The notes beneath the pieces are model-generated. The model saw nothing but the letters and a program-made list of their open reading frames with translations. It searched no databases and was not told the DNA's origin. From positions 2,976,001-3,040,000 of the forward strand of contig NZ_CP034464.1 of assembly GCF_003955735.1 (NCBI RefSeq): a stretch of DNA of 64,000 nt, read 5' to 3'. Origin of the DNA: Undibacterium parvum (GTDB taxonomy: Bacteria > Pseudomonadota > Gammaproteobacteria > Burkholderiales > Burkholderiaceae_D). Positions 17,013-26,710 of the stretch are shown here, piece by piece (position 1 is the stretch's first letter; each line of letters opens with the position of its first letter). The translations under genes and the position numbers were made by a program.

Positions 17013-17053
17013 GTAAGCAAGAGAAATAATAGGAATAAGATGCACCAATAAAA

Positions 17054-17075
17054 AACGGACAGCTTGCTGTCCGTT
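17054..17075. terminator. Terminator between convergent DUF3025 and YdcH-type genes
   Basis: AACGGACAGC pairs perfectly with GCTGTCCGTT around a 2-nt core. A-rich and T-rich flanks make it usable in either direction. Confidence 0.75.
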
Positions 17076-17098
17076 TGCATACTCGCTGCTTACTAAGT

Positions 17099-17347
17099 TT
17101 AAGCGCTGGCTGTGCTTTGCAGTATTTGAAATAACTGATCTTTTAAAGCGATGCGTATTTTTTTCAGGCTATCTAGCGCTGCGTCGGCCAGATGTTCTAC
17201 GCCATTTTCAGCGCGGTTAATCGCCTTGTCGGTATCGTGATATTCCTCAAACAGCTTAGAGAAATGCGCATTACCTAGTTTTAATGCGTGGATTGCGTCT
17301 TTGTATTCAGGAAATTCTACGGACAATGGATGATGTTCTACTTGCAT
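17099..17347 (-). CDS. YdcH/DUF465 family small protein
   Basis: This 82-residue protein matches the small, highly charged, helical DUF465 (YdcH) family. The N-terminus MQVEHHPLSVEFPEYKDAIHALKLGNAHFSKLFEEYHDTDKAINRAE contains the family core (HPL, F, I..LK..N.HF..L...Y...D..I.R.E). It is predicted cytosolic and coiled-coil-like. The function is unknown. AGGAGCC lies upstream of the ATG. Confidence 0.85.
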   Translation of the reverse strand: MQVEHHPLSVEFPEYKDAIHALKLGNAHFSKLFEEYHDTDKAINRAENGVEHLADAALDSLKKIRIALKDQLFQILQSTASA

Positions 17348-17467
17348 GCTGGCTCCTGTTGGGGATTAAGAAAGTGTCTTTCTGATTCCTATCCTAAGAG
17401 CTTCAATTTTCTTGATACTGATCTAGATCAAGCTCAGGCACATGTGATGAACGGGGCAAAATTGAGG

Positions 17468-17541
17468 CAGCGCCAAGGCGCATATCCGGCGCGGCCTACA
17501 GGCCAGGTGCCTAGTAAAGGCGCATGGAATATGCGCGCTGG
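17468..17541. repeat. REP/BIME-like paired palindrome, copy 1
   Basis: The right half is GCGCATGGAATATGCGC, the reverse complement of the family consensus half; the left half is a degraded GCGCATATCCGGCGC. A C/G-rich hairpin (GGCCTACAGGCC) sits in the spacer. Confidence 0.7.
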
Positions 17542-17546
17542 GTTAG

Positions 17547-17692
17547 GTAATATCGTTCAGTTAAACTTTGTTCTATGTATCGTTATTCCCGCGAAGGCGG
17601 GAATCTAGCGGCGTAAAAGCCTAAAGACACTGGATCCCTGCCTACGCAGGGATGACGTCTAGACGGATTGGAGCTTAACTGAACAGCATTAC
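17547..17692. mobile_element. 146-bp inverted-repeat element containing REP-like hairpins
   Basis: Ends are GTAAT-N3-GTTCAGTTAA and its reverse complement, an 18-bp terminal inverted repeat with only the three central positions differing. Inside lie two short hairpins, ATTCCCGCGAAGGCGGGAAT near 17583 and ATCCCTGCCTACGCAGGGAT near 17634. It is non-coding; no flanking duplication is evident. Confidence 0.6.
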
Positions 17693-17713
17693 GCTGACTG
17701 GGGCGCCAAAAGA

Positions 17714-17737
17714 AAACGGGAACCTAGGCTCCCGTTT
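17714..17737 (-). terminator. Terminator of the DUF2147 gene
   Basis: AAACGGGA pairs with TCCCGTTT (17730-17737). Read on the minus strand, the stem is followed by TTCTTTT. It lies 43 bp beyond the DUF2147 stop. Confidence 0.7.
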
Positions 17738-17780
17738 GTGTGTGCTGTTAGCGCTTACTCAGCGCTTGCTCAGTGCGTGC

Positions 17781-18236
17781 TTATTGCTCGCGTATCCAGA
17801 CTTGGCTGCGACCTATGAAGGCCATGCCTATATAACCGCGCACATTGAGTTTTTTGTTGTTGTCGGTCACGCTCAATTTGCTGCTGTAGAGTTTGCCGTT
17901 TTCCGGATCCAGAATTTTGCCGCCATTGTATTCATCACCGTCTTTTTTCAGACCTGTCAATATCGTCATGCCGAGTATAGGTTGGGCTTTATTCGTGCCT
18001 TCGCATTTATCGCACTTAGGATTTTGATCGGTGTCCGGATCGCGGAACAGTTTTTCTATCTTGCCCGTCAGTTCGCCACCCACTTCGGTGATGCGTATCA
18101 AGGATTTCGGCTTGCCGGTTTTGTCGTCTATGCTTTTCCACAGACCGGTAGGGCCTTCTTGCGCCGCTACCAATGGGCTGATAGAGATGGATAAAAGAAC
18201 TGCGAGTAAGGCGCTAATGCTAGTTAATTTTTTCAT
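17781..18236 (-). CDS. DUF2147 family secreted protein
   Basis: A 151-residue protein with a clear signal peptide (MKKLTSISALLAVLLSISIS, cleavage after VAA near residue 25). The mature domain is DUF2147: GPTGLWKSIDDKTGKPKSLIRI at the start, a DP.C..C type loop (NPKCDKCEGTNKAQPILGMTILTGLK) and the final LNVRGYIGMAFIGRSQVW. Family members are small periplasmic beta-barrel proteins of unknown role, often placed near membrane or stress genes. The two Cys (KCDKC) are near enough to form a disulfide or bind a metal. It is monocistronic with its own terminator. Confidence 0.88.
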   Translation of the reverse strand: MKKLTSISALLAVLLSISISPLVAAQEGPTGLWKSIDDKTGKPKSLIRITEVGGELTGKIEKLFRDPDTDQNPKCDKCEGTNKAQPILGMTILTGLKKDGDEYNGGKILDPENGKLYSSKLSVTDNNKKLNVRGYIGMAFIGRSQVWIREQ

Positions 18237-18356
18237 GAGGTCTCCATTATTTAAGTTTTAAACTTCTTAAATGATTGTACGTGGCGGCAGTTTTCGCCAC
18301 GCACACAAATATTAGAGCATCTACTTTAATTGATAAATTAAACAACACTTAGCATC

Positions 18357-21176
18357 TTAGGCGTCAGGCAGCTTGGCAAATTGTTCGCGTAGTTTCTCTA
18401 AAGTAGCAGAGAAATTAGCCATCCGCTCTTGCTCTTGCGCAACCACTTGCGCAGGGGCACGAGCGACGAAGCTTTCATTGCCCAGTTTGGCTTGCGCCTT
18501 GGCAATTTCTGCGTCCAGTCTGGCGATTTCTTTCGACATCCGTTCGCGTTCGGCAGCGACGTCTATCTCTACCTGCAGCATCAGCTTGCTTGCGCCAACG
18601 ATGGATACCGGCGCCGGTGAATCGGGCAAGGCATCGACCAGTTGCACTTCGGATAGCTTGGCCAGTGCTTGCAGATAAGGGGCGAAAGATTGCAGACGCG
18701 CTTTGTCCTCAAGATTGGCGGCTTGCAATAACAGTGGCACGCGTACCGCCGGCGAGAGTTGCATTTCACCGCGCAAATTACGGCAGGCATCGGTCATGGT
18801 TTTGAGGCCAGTCATCCATTCTTCGGCAGCGCTATCTAGATTGTCAGGATTGGCAATCGGATAGGCCTGCATCATGATAGAGTCGCCCGCCGGATTGAGC
18901 GTCTTGCCTGCCAAGGGAGCGACGGTTTGCCACAATGCTTCGGTGACAAACGGGATCACTGGATGCGCCATGCGCAAAGTCACTTCGAGTACGCGCAACA
19001 GCGTGCGGCGGGTGGCGCGTTGCTGTGCTTCTGTGCCGTGCTGCATCTGTACCTTGGCCACTTCCAGATACCAGTCGCAATATTCATCCCAGACAAATTT
19101 GTAAATGGCGGAGGCAATATTATCGAAGCGGTAGTCGCTAAAGCCTTTTTCCAGCTCCATCTCTGTGCGTTGCAGGGTAGAGATGATCCACTTATCGGCT
19201 TGTGAGTAATCCAGATCGGCGTCGCCAGATGTGAAACCGCAATCCTTGCCTTCGGTATTCATCAGGACGAAGCGGGTCGCATTCCAGAGTTTATTGCAGA
19301 AATTGCGATAGCCTTCGCAACGTCCCAGATCGAAGTTGATGTTACGACCCAGTGAAGCGTAGCTCGCCATGGTGAAGCGCAAGGCATCGGTACCATAGGC
19401 GGGGATACCATCGGCGAACTCTTTGCGGGTGGCCTTTTCTATGCTGGCGGCCTGCTTAGGGTTCATCAGACCTAGGGTGCGCTTGGCGGCGAGTTCATCA
19501 ACGCTGATACCATCGATCAGATCGATAGGATCGAGCGTATTGCCCTTGGATTTAGACATCTTCTGACCGCTGGAGTCGCGCACCAGACCATGCACATACA
19601 CGGTGTGGAACGGTACCTTGCCGGTGAAATGCGCGGTCATCATGACCATGCGTGCCACCCAGAAGAAGATAATGTCAAAGCCTGTAACCAAGACCGAAGA
19701 CGGCATGAACAGCTTCATGTCCGCGGTCTGTTCCGGCCAGCCCATGGTCGAAAACGGTACCAGGGCCGAGGAGAACCAGGTGTCGAGCACGTCTTCGTCG
19801 CGCTTTAAGGCGCCAGTGTAGCCAGCCGCCACGGCTTTGGCTTTGGCTTCATTTTCATCGCGGCCGACGAAGGTTTCGCCATTATCGCCATACCATGCCG
19901 GAATCTGATGACCCCACCAGAGTTGACGCGAGATACACCAATCCTGAATATTATTCAGCCACTGGTTGTAAGTGGTGCTCCAGTTTTCTGGTACGAATTT
20001 GACTTCACCGTTCGCGACTTTTTCCAGCGCCACTTCAGCGATAGATTTGCCTGGAAAGTGCGTGCCTTCCGGGGCCGGTTTGCTCATCGCCATAAACCAC
20101 TGGTCAGTGAGCATAGGTTCGATAATCACATTGGTACGGTCGCCGCGTGGCACCATCAATTTGTGCGGTTTGACGGATTCGAGCAGGCCTTGCGCATCCA
20201 GATCGGCCACCATTTGCTTACGGGCCACGAATCTGTCCATGCCTTGGTAGGCTGCCGGCGCGTTTTCATTGATCTTGGCATCGAGTGTCATGATGCAGAT
20301 CAGTGCCAGTTTATGTCTTTGGCCAACTGCGTAATCGTTGAGATCATGCGCAGGCGTGATCTTGACGCAACCAGTGCCGAATTCCTTGTCTACGTATTCA
20401 TCGGCAATGATAGGAATTTCTCTATCGGTCAGCGGCAGTTTCAGCATCTTGCCGACCAGATGAGTATAACGCTCATCCGTCGGATCTACCGCCACCGCGA
20501 CGTCGCCCAGTAAGGTTTCCGGACGGGTGGTAGCGACCGTCAAATGGCCGCTACCATCGGCAAACGGATAACGGATATGCCACATGGAGCCGTCTTCTTC
20601 GACTGACACCACTTCCAGATCGGAGACCGCGGTACCGAGTACCGGATCCCAGTTAACCAGACGCTTGCCGCGATAAATTAAACCCTGTTCAACCAGGCGT
20701 ACAAACACTTCCGTCACGCTTTTTGAGCGCGGCGCATCCATCGTGAAGTATTCGCGCTTCCAGTCAGTGGAGGCACCCATACGGCGCATTTGGCCAGTAA
20801 TGGTAGAGCCGGATTTTTCTTTCCACTCCCAGACTTTTTCCAGGAATTTTTCGCGGCCAAGGTCATGGCGAGAAATTTTTTGTGCATCGAGTTGCCGCTC
20901 AACCACGATCTGGGTCGCGATACCGGCGTGATCCGTGCCTGGTATCCATGCCGTATTGTGGCCGCGCATGCGGTAGTAACGGGTCAGTCCATCCATGATG
21001 GTTTGGTTAAACGCATGCCCCATGTGCAGGGTGCCGGTAACGTTCGGTGGTGGCAACTGTATGCTGAAAGAGGGCTTGGCCTCGTCCATGCTGGCGGTAA
21101 AGTAACCGCGTTGTTCCCATTCATTACGCCAGTACGCTTCAATATCGGCTGGCTCAAAAGACTTGGCTAATTCCAT
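18357..21176 (-). CDS. valS: Valyl-tRNA synthetase
   Basis: This 939-residue class I aminoacyl-tRNA synthetase charges tRNA-Val. The ATP motif HMGH is at residues 51-54, and KMSKS is at 539-543, within [19 protein letters not shown]. The editing domain, including [17 protein letters not shown] (about 217-233), lies between them. The anticodon-binding helical domain follows, and the last ~70 residues form the valyl-specific coiled coil ([23 protein letters not shown]). Length and order are normal. The start ATG at 21176 gives the expected N-terminus [16 protein letters not shown]. It is divergent from the haem-handling gene at 21473 with a 296-bp gap. Confidence 0.97.
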   Translation of the reverse strand: MELAKSFEPADIEAYWRNEWEQRGYFTASMDEAKPSFSIQLPPPNVTGTLHMGHAFNQTIMDGLTRYYRMRGHNTAWIPGTDHAGIATQIVVERQLDAQKISRHDLGREKFLEKVWEWKEKSGSTITGQMRRMGASTDWKREYFTMDAPRSKSVTEVFVRLVEQGLIYRGKRLVNWDPVLGTAVSDLEVVSVEEDGSMWHIRYPFADGSGHLTVATTRPETLLGDVAVAVDPTDERYTHLVGKMLKLPLTDREIPIIADEYVDKEFGTGCVKITPAHDLNDYAVGQRHKLALICIMTLDAKINENAPAAYQGMDRFVARKQMVADLDAQGLLESVKPHKLMVPRGDRTNVIIEPMLTDQWFMAMSKPAPEGTHFPGKSIAEVALEKVANGEVKFVPENWSTTYNQWLNNIQDWCISRQLWWGHQIPAWYGDNGETFVGRDENEAKAKAVAAGYTGALKRDEDVLDTWFSSALVPFSTMGWPEQTADMKLFMPSSVLVTGFDIIFFWVARMVMMTAHFTGKVPFHTVYVHGLVRDSSGQKMSKSKGNTLDPIDLIDGISVDELAAKRTLGLMNPKQAASIEKATRKEFADGIPAYGTDALRFTMASYASLGRNINFDLGRCEGYRNFCNKLWNATRFVLMNTEGKDCGFTSGDADLDYSQADKWIISTLQRTEMELEKGFSDYRFDNIASAIYKFVWDEYCDWYLEVAKVQMQHGTEAQQRATRRTLLRVLEVTLRMAHPVIPFVTEALWQTVAPLAGKTLNPAGDSIMMQAYPIANPDNLDSAAEEWMTGLKTMTDACRNLRGEMQLSPAVRVPLLLQAANLEDKARLQSFAPYLQALAKLSEVQLVDALPDSPAPVSIVGASKLMLQVEIDVAAERERMSKEIARLDAEIAKAQAKLGNESFVARAPAQVVAQEQERMANFSATLEKLREQFAKLPDA

Positions 21177-21365
21177 GATTTTTTGCTGGTTAGTGTGCTA
21201 AAGCATTGATTATAAATGACACTAGGCTTAGCACTGCTAGAAACCGAGATAAAAACCGCTGTCGAGAATAAATCCTTGAAGAACTTGCTGAGTCTATACC
21301 TCATATTTCCCAGTTCTGACTTCGTGAGTGCACTCGCGCAAATGATTTTAAGTTTGAAAAATGCT

Positions 21366-21379
21366 ATAGTTGCAACTAT
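21366..21379. promoter_or_regulatory. Perfect 14-bp palindrome in the valS/ccsA-like divergent gap
   Basis: ATAGTTGCAACTAT is fully self-complementary. It lies 190 bp from the valS start and 94 bp from the ccsA-like start, a position suitable for a dimeric regulator. Chance occurrence cannot be excluded. Confidence 0.3.
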
Positions 21380-21472
21380 GGCTGAGCTAGCCTTGATCTA
21401 AGCGGGCTTACTGCACTTTTTTCTATCGTGCGAAGCAATATTTTTTTACCTGACATGGTGTAAACTTAGCCG

Positions 21473-22282
21473 ATGCTAATTTATTTATCCTTTCTGGCGG
21501 CAGCAATGTATGTCGCCTGCGCCCTGATTTCAGGGCCGCGCCGTGTTTTAAATTCGGGCTTGAGCGCACTCGCCTGGTTAATGCATGGCTGTGCTTTGTG
21601 GTTTACGGTGTTTTTTGACGATGGCTTACGGGTCGGCTTCGCTGTCATGTTGTCGGCGGCCATGTGGGTGTCGGTACTGGTGTATTGGCTGGAAAATCAA
21701 AATTTTTCGCTGGATGGCCTGAAGGTCTTGCTGCTGCCGGTTGCTGCGGTGATGGCAGTGTTACCGGTATTTTTTCCTGGAAATCTGATTACTTTGGCCG
21801 GTAAAACCTCCATGTTTCCCTGGCATATTGCAGTAGCCTTGCTGGCTTACAGCACCCTCACTATCGCTGCTTTTCATGCGTTGGTGATGGTTTTACAGGA
21901 TGCACATCTGCATAAATTACGCGGCAATCAAGCCCAGCATTGGTTAAATACGGCCATCGAACGTCTGCCCGCCTTGATGACTATGGAAAAAATTCTGTTT
22001 CGCCTGGTTTTTATCGGTTTCATTTTATTGACGCTGACGGTATTTTCCGGTGTGGTCTTTTCTGAGCAGGTCTTAGGTGTGGCGTTTAAATGGGATCATA
22101 AAACTTTGCTTTCGCTCTTGTCTTGGGCTTTGTTTGGCATCTTGCTGGCAGGTCGCCAATGGCGCGGTTGGCGCGGTAAGACCGTGCTGAGTTTTACCTT
22201 GGGCGGTTTTCTGACCTTGTTGATGGCTTACGTTGGTAGTCGTTTTGTTTTAGAGGTTTTATTGCACCGGAGTTTGGCATGA
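21473..22282 (+). CDS. Cytochrome c assembly-type membrane protein (CcsA/YpjD-like)
   Basis: A 269-residue integral membrane protein with about eight hydrophobic helices. It belongs to the CcsA/CcmC/YpjD superfamily of haem-handling proteins. The segment PWHIAVALLAYSTLTIAAFHALVM carries the two spaced His that are typical, and KWDHKTLLSLLSWALFGILLAGRQWRGWRGK resembles the conserved 'D-K..lS..sW..f' region. Its stop overlaps the next start by four bases (ATGA). The block ccsA-like, PP0621-like, pilS, pilR and ampD is a familiar arrangement in betaproteobacteria; whether this protein contributes to cytochrome biogenesis is unproven. Confidence 0.85.
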   Translation: MLIYLSFLAAAMYVACALISGPRRVLNSGLSALAWLMHGCALWFTVFFDDGLRVGFAVMLSAAMWVSVLVYWLENQNFSLDGLKVLLLPVAAVMAVLPVFFPGNLITLAGKTSMFPWHIAVALLAYSTLTIAAFHALVMVLQDAHLHKLRGNQAQHWLNTAIERLPALMTMEKILFRLVFIGFILLTLTVFSGVVFSEQVLGVAFKWDHKTLLSLLSWALFGILLAGRQWRGWRGKTVLSFTLGGFLTLLMAYVGSRFVLEVLLHRSLA

Positions 22283-22539
22283 GATTTTTGATGTGGTTGG
22301 CCTTGGGCGTGTTGGTGCTGTTCGCTGTGCGTAAGAAAGCGCAAAATCTGGCGCGGCCGGACCAGCCATCTCAAGCATCTGCGGCATCGCAGGCAGAGGC
22401 GGGTGCTGCCGCCACCTCCACTGGCAGTGCGGAAAGCATGGTCTGTTGTGAGCGTTGCCAGCTGTATTTTCCAGCCTCGGAGGCGGTTTTTAAAGAGAAT
22501 AAAAGCTATTGTTGCGCTGCGCATGCAGAGCAGTCGTAA
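22279..22539 (+). CDS. PP0621-like small protein with a Cys motif
   Basis: This 86-residue protein begins with a membrane anchor (MRFLMWLALGVLVLFAV), continues with an Ala/Ser/Gln-rich linker and ends in a small Cys-containing domain: MVCCERCQLYFPASEAVF followed by SYCCAAH. That CxxC...H/C pattern suggests a metal-binding zinc-ribbon-like knuckle and matches the PP0621 family as I recall it. It overlaps the upstream membrane-protein gene by four bases and lies 11 bp before pilS, so it belongs to the same transcription unit. The function is unknown. Confidence 0.75.
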   Translation: MRFLMWLALGVLVLFAVRKKAQNLARPDQPSQASAASQAEAGAAATSTGSAESMVCCERCQLYFPASEAVFKENKSYCCAAHAEQS

Positions 22540-22550
22540 ATTTCTAGTCA

Positions 22551-24299
22551 ATGGCTACTATTTCGCCCGATTCTCTCTCGACTAGCAGCACCTTCTGGCG
22601 CTCGCTGCAAACTTTAAACATTTCCCGGGTTGTGGTTGCAACTTCGCTCTTGAGCTTCCTCAGCCTCAAGACCGGTAAAGAGTTTTGGTACGTTGAGCAT
22701 TTTTGGTTTCGGTTAGCGGCGATCGCCTATTTGCTCATCGCAATTGCCTTCGTGCTCATCAAGGCCAATTACCGTAAGCGATTTTTACTCCAGTTAACCT
22801 CTCAAATTATTTTAGACATCCTGATTATTTCAGTGATGTATCTGGCCTCGGGCGGCAGCAAGGGCGGTTTTGCCATTCTGTTTCTGTTTCCACTGGCGGG
22901 TATCGGTATTTTGGGTCCCTTAATTTGGGCTCTGTTTTTTGCCGCTGCAGTGACACTGTTTTTGTTGATGGATGGTGTTTATCATGTCCTGCAATTAGAT
23001 GATGGTATGCCGATTTCTCAGGCCGGTCTGTATGGCGTGGCCTACTTTTCTGTGGTCTACGTGCTTAATCGCCTGGCCGGAAATTTGATACGGCAAGAAG
23101 ATTTGGCGATACGGCGTGGCAATGAGTTGGCGGTGCAACAGGCGATTAATCGGGTCGTGATTGCCGATATGCGTGATGGTATTTTGGTGCTTGATCAATA
23201 TGAGCGCTTGCTAGAAATTAACCCCGCTGCAGAGCACATGCTAGGTGGCGATTTGGCCTCCAGCATGAAAATTGCGGACGCAAAATTAGGTAATATTCCC
23301 GCCTTATCGCCGATTGCCGAAGCACTGGCGGCAAGGCGCCAGCGTAGCTATAGTTCGCATACCACCATGTGGTTGATGAATGAAGATGCCTCTTTCGTCT
23401 CGATACGCCAATTGGATAATCGGCACAATGAAACCATGTCGCGCGATACCCAGCGCCGCGCCGAGCGGCCCGACTTTGTGACGCATTTAAAATTGCGTTT
23501 TGTGATGGTCGATCATGCCGAGTTGACCGAAGTCAAACAAGGAAAGGCTGCCTACACCATCATTTTTATGCAAAATGTATCCGACATAGAGAATCAGGCG
23601 CAGCAATTGAAACTGGCGTCTATGGGACGTCTGACGGCCAGTATTGCGCATGAAGTCAGGAACCCTTTGTCGTCGATTTCTTACGCAGCCTCACTGCTCA
23701 ACGAAGATATCAACAACGAAGTGCAAAGCAAACGTCTCTTGAAAATTGTTGATGATAATGTGGCACGCTTGAATCAACTGATAGAAGATATTTTGAAATT
23801 GTCACGCAAGGCGCAGACCGATATACGTCCATTTCCGCTGATGCCTGAGATTGCCGCCATGGTGCATGACTTTATCGAGACTTTATCCTTGCCGGAAAAC
23901 TTGATTAGCATAGAGGAGGGCATGAATTTTTCTGTGGTGTTTGACCCCCTGCATTTGCGTGAGGTGGTGCTTAATTTACTCTCGAATGCGGTACGCTATG
24001 CCAGTGGTGAGCCTGGCAGTATTCGCCTGTATCCCAAACTCGGTGCCGGTAACCGACTGGAATTGCATATACTCGATGATGGCCCGGGGATTTCTTCTGA
24101 CGTCAGGTCACATTTATTCGAGCCGTTTTATACAACTTCGAGTAAGGGCACCGGTTTAGGCCTGTATATGGCGCGCGAATTATGTTTGAATAACCATGCC
24201 CTGCTTGATTATGAGTATCGTCAGGATGAAATGCATAAGGGCGAAGGGGCATCAACCGGACGTTTCGTGATTAACTTTTCTCTACCAGATCGACTATAA
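22551..24299 (+). CDS. pilS: Sensor histidine kinase PilS
   Basis: A 582-residue membrane sensor kinase. The first ~190 residues contain about six hydrophobic helices, as in PilS. A PAS-like region follows (about 200-350), starting VIADMRDGILVLDQYERLLEINPAAE. The HisKA motif SIAHEVRNPLSSISYAASLL (about 364-383) holds the phospho-accepting His. The HATPase domain has NLLSNAVRYA (N-box), DDGPGI and GTGLGLYMARELC (G-boxes). The response regulator PilR starts 6 bp after its stop. In related bacteria the pair controls pilin transcription through sigma-54; no pilin gene is in this window. Confidence 0.93.
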   Translation: MATISPDSLSTSSTFWRSLQTLNISRVVVATSLLSFLSLKTGKEFWYVEHFWFRLAAIAYLLIAIAFVLIKANYRKRFLLQLTSQIILDILIISVMYLASGGSKGGFAILFLFPLAGIGILGPLIWALFFAAAVTLFLLMDGVYHVLQLDDGMPISQAGLYGVAYFSVVYVLNRLAGNLIRQEDLAIRRGNELAVQQAINRVVIADMRDGILVLDQYERLLEINPAAEHMLGGDLASSMKIADAKLGNIPALSPIAEALAARRQRSYSSHTTMWLMNEDASFVSIRQLDNRHNETMSRDTQRRAERPDFVTHLKLRFVMVDHAELTEVKQGKAAYTIIFMQNVSDIENQAQQLKLASMGRLTASIAHEVRNPLSSISYAASLLNEDINNEVQSKRLLKIVDDNVARLNQLIEDILKLSRKAQTDIRPFPLMPEIAAMVHDFIETLSLPENLISIEEGMNFSVVFDPLHLREVVLNLLSNAVRYASGEPGSIRLYPKLGAGNRLELHILDDGPGISSDVRSHLFEPFYTTSSKGTGLGLYMARELCLNNHALLDYEYRQDEMHKGEGASTGRFVINFSLPDRL

Positions 24300-24305
24300 A
24301 CGCCT

Positions 24306-25811
24306 ATGAGTACTACCGAAATCTCAAGCCAGATGCGCGTTTTAGTCGTGGACGACGAAGCGCATTTGCGTGAATTATTAGAAATCACCCTGATCAAAAT
24401 GGGCTTGGACGTCGACAGTGCCGAGTCCTTGGCGGTGGCGCGTAGCTATTTGGCGAAGACCAGCTACGCCCTGGTATTGACCGATATGCGTTTGCCGGAT
24501 GGCTCCGGTATGGAGTTGGTAGAAGAAGTCGGTAGCCTGTATAAAAACACGCCTATCGCCGTGATTACCGCCTTCGGCAGTGCCGACAATGCGGTGGTGG
24601 CGCTTAAAGCTGGTGCTTTTGATTATGTCTCCAAGCCCGTCGCCTTAGACCAATTGCGTAAATTAGTCCGCTCCGCGCTGCAGATGAATCAGGTGCCAGT
24701 CGCAATTTCTAAAGAAGCGCAAGCCCCTGATGCACTGAGCCCGTCTTGCCTGATAGGGCAGTCGGCAGCCATGCAGGATGTGCGCTCCCAGATCGCGCGT
24801 TTGGCGCGCAGCATGGCGCCGGTGATCATTACCGGCGAATCCGGTAGCGGTAAAGAATTGGCGGCGCGTGAGATTCATGCCAATAGCGTACGTCTGGGCA
24901 AGGCGTTTATCGCAGTCAATTGCGGCGCGATCCCCGAGGCCTTGATGGAGGCCGAATTTTTTGGTTATCGTAAAGGTGCTTTCACCGGGGCGAGCGACGA
25001 TAGAGATGGTTTTTTTCAGGCGGCCAGTGGCGGTACTTTAATGCTCGATGAAGTCGCTGATTTGCCCTTGGCGATGCAAGTGAAGTTACTGCGCGCGATA
25101 CAAGAGCGGCGCGTACGCAAAGTGGGCGCGACCGTCGAAGAGCCGGTCGATGTGCGCATCATTAGCGCCACCCATCAAAATCTGGAAGCCTGCGTCAGCG
25201 CCGGTAAATTCCGCCAGGATTTGTATTACCGCTTAAACGTCATCGAATTGCATCTGCCACCTCTGCGTGAACGCTTGGGGGATATCGCGGTATTGTCCGA
25301 TGCGATACTGCAGCGTTTAGGCAGTACCGAGTATCCGGTCAGTTTGCAAGCCTCGGCCTTACAAGCTTTGAGTGAATACGATTTTCCCGGCAATGTGCGT
25401 GAACTAGAGAATATCCTTGAGCGCGCGGTGGCCTTCGCCAACGATGGCAGTATAGAAGTGACTGATCTGGCCTTACGCAATAATGGCCGCAATAGTGGCA
25501 GCAGTAAAACCGCCCGGCTCAACGAGACTGCGAAGCTTGAGGCTAGCGAAGTAGCAGATTTCACCCAGATATTGGCGCAGCCTCCACCTTTGATGGCGGA
25601 CCTGGTCGCGCTTGAAGAAGAGAATCTATTTTCGGCACCGGAACTGCCTTGTTGTCTGCCTGAGTATCTAGAGAAAATAGAGCGCGAACTGATACGCCGC
25701 GCTTTGCTCAAAACCCATGACAACCGCACTCAGGCGGCCGAGTTGCTGGGGGTGAGTTTCCGTCAATTGCGTTATCAAATTCAAAAATTGAAAATCAATG
25801 ATGCTGGCTAA
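24306..25811 (+). CDS. pilR: Sigma-54-dependent response regulator PilR
   Basis: A 501-residue NtrC-class activator. The receiver domain is residues 1-130 (VLVVDDEAHLRELLEI, with the phospho-Asp in LVLTDMRLPDGSG). The AAA+ domain follows, with Walker A GESGSGKE, the sigma-54 contact loop GAFTGA (in YRKGAFTGASDDRDGFF) and Walker B GGTLMLDEVADLP. A Fis-type helix-turn-helix is at the C-terminus (NRTQAAELLGVSFRQLRYQIQKLKI). An additional ~70-residue linker separates AAA+ and HTH. The end overlaps the ampD start by 14 bp. By analogy it activates pilA transcription from a site outside the window. Confidence 0.95.
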   Translation: MSTTEISSQMRVLVVDDEAHLRELLEITLIKMGLDVDSAESLAVARSYLAKTSYALVLTDMRLPDGSGMELVEEVGSLYKNTPIAVITAFGSADNAVVALKAGAFDYVSKPVALDQLRKLVRSALQMNQVPVAISKEAQAPDALSPSCLIGQSAAMQDVRSQIARLARSMAPVIITGESGSGKELAAREIHANSVRLGKAFIAVNCGAIPEALMEAEFFGYRKGAFTGASDDRDGFFQAASGGTLMLDEVADLPLAMQVKLLRAIQERRVRKVGATVEEPVDVRIISATHQNLEACVSAGKFRQDLYYRLNVIELHLPPLRERLGDIAVLSDAILQRLGSTEYPVSLQASALQALSEYDFPGNVRELENILERAVAFANDGSIEVTDLALRNNGRNSGSSKTARLNETAKLEASEVADFTQILAQPPPLMADLVALEEENLFSAPELPCCLPEYLEKIERELIRRALLKTHDNRTQAAELLGVSFRQLRYQIQKLKINDAG

Positions 25812-26379
25812 GCAGGGCGTCGCACCAAAAAACACGCACTGGGCTATCGATCAAGATGGCTGGTGTGCAGGGGCGACTCAGCTGCCTTCGCCCAATTATG
25901 GTGTGCGTCCAGCCGCGAGCGAGATTTCTCTGATCGTACTGCACAATATTAGTTTGCCAGCCGGGCAATTTGGCGGCGGCTATATCCAAGATTTGTTTTT
26001 AAATCGCCTCAACTGCGATCTCCATCCTAGTTTTAATGACTTGCGCGAACTCAAGGTGTCTGCGCATTTCCTGATCTTGCGCGATGGCTCACTTTTACAA
26101 TGTGTGTCGACTTTGGCGCGCGCCTGGCATGCCGGTGTATCTGCATTTGAGGGGCGCAGTGGCTGTAACGACTTTTCTATCGGCATAGAGTTGGAAGGTA
26201 GTGACGAGATCGCGTTTGAGGCTCAGCAGTATCAAACTCTAGCCGCACTGTGCCGGGCTTTGCTGCAGCGCTTTGCGATACAGCACATCGTTGGTCACAA
26301 TGAGATCGCGCCAGGCAGAAAGACCGACCCCGGCCCTTGTTTTGACTGGCAGCATTTGCAAACTCTGTTGCAAGACTAA
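25798..26379 (+). CDS. ampD: 1,6-anhydro-N-acetylmuramyl-L-alanine amidase AmpD
   Basis: This 193-residue cytosolic amidase removes stem peptides from anhydromuropeptides during peptidoglycan recycling. Zinc ligands fit AmpD: the His in IVLHNISLPAG (about residue 43), and H and D in IVGHNEIAPGRKTDPGPCFDW (about residues 164-183), with the conserved Lys between them. The catalytic Glu lies in SIGIELEGSD. The gene begins inside the end of pilR; the two adjacent ATGs at 25798 and 25801 are both possible starts. AnmK, which acts on the sugar from the same pathway, is encoded at 59374-60504. Confidence 0.93.
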   Translation: MMLAKQGVAPKNTHWAIDQDGWCAGATQLPSPNYGVRPAASEISLIVLHNISLPAGQFGGGYIQDLFLNRLNCDLHPSFNDLRELKVSAHFLILRDGSLLQCVSTLARAWHAGVSAFEGRSGCNDFSIGIELEGSDEIAFEAQQYQTLAALCRALLQRFAIQHIVGHNEIAPGRKTDPGPCFDWQHLQTLLQD

Positions 26380-26710
26380 TCGGTGTGTCGCTAGCTTTCT
26401 GTCTTTGGCAGCCTAGTGTGGGGTGTTGAATCACATCAATTTCTAATTCAGCAGGCGCATATTCTATGCGGCTGCTGGCAGCAAATCGGTCTGGAAGCCG
26501 CATGGATATTGCGCCTTCGGTTTTGGAGACTTCTAAAATCAGCATATGCTAGCTTCACCACCCTGCTGAAATAGACAAATGTGCATTTTTCACATCTGTC
26601 GTATTGCTTGCGTTACTATATTGGTATTAAGCATGAGCAAGCTCTTGCTACTTGGCTGCTCTTAGTTCTTTGGATAGCCAGCAGAATGTCTCTTTGATTA
26701 AGGTGCTGAC
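26380..26710. other. 331-bp gap between ampD and the rhodanese gene
   Basis: No gene is supported. A REP-like pair occupies 26454-26515. A TTCTAAAA end-like motif occurs near 26531, and the last ~130 bp are likely the promoter of the rhodanese gene. Confidence 0.5.
26454..26515. repeat. REP/BIME-like paired palindrome, copy 2
   Basis: GGCGCATATTCTATGCGG (left) and CCGCATGGATATTGCGCC (right) face each other across a 26-nt spacer. Confidence 0.75.

Larger units (their letters stand above)
17348..17780. other. 433-bp gene-free stretch carrying repeats
   Basis: No gene is supported here. It contains a REP-like pair (17468-17541), an inverted-repeat element (17547-17692) and the terminator of the DUF2147 gene (17714-17737). 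Confidence 0.6.
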
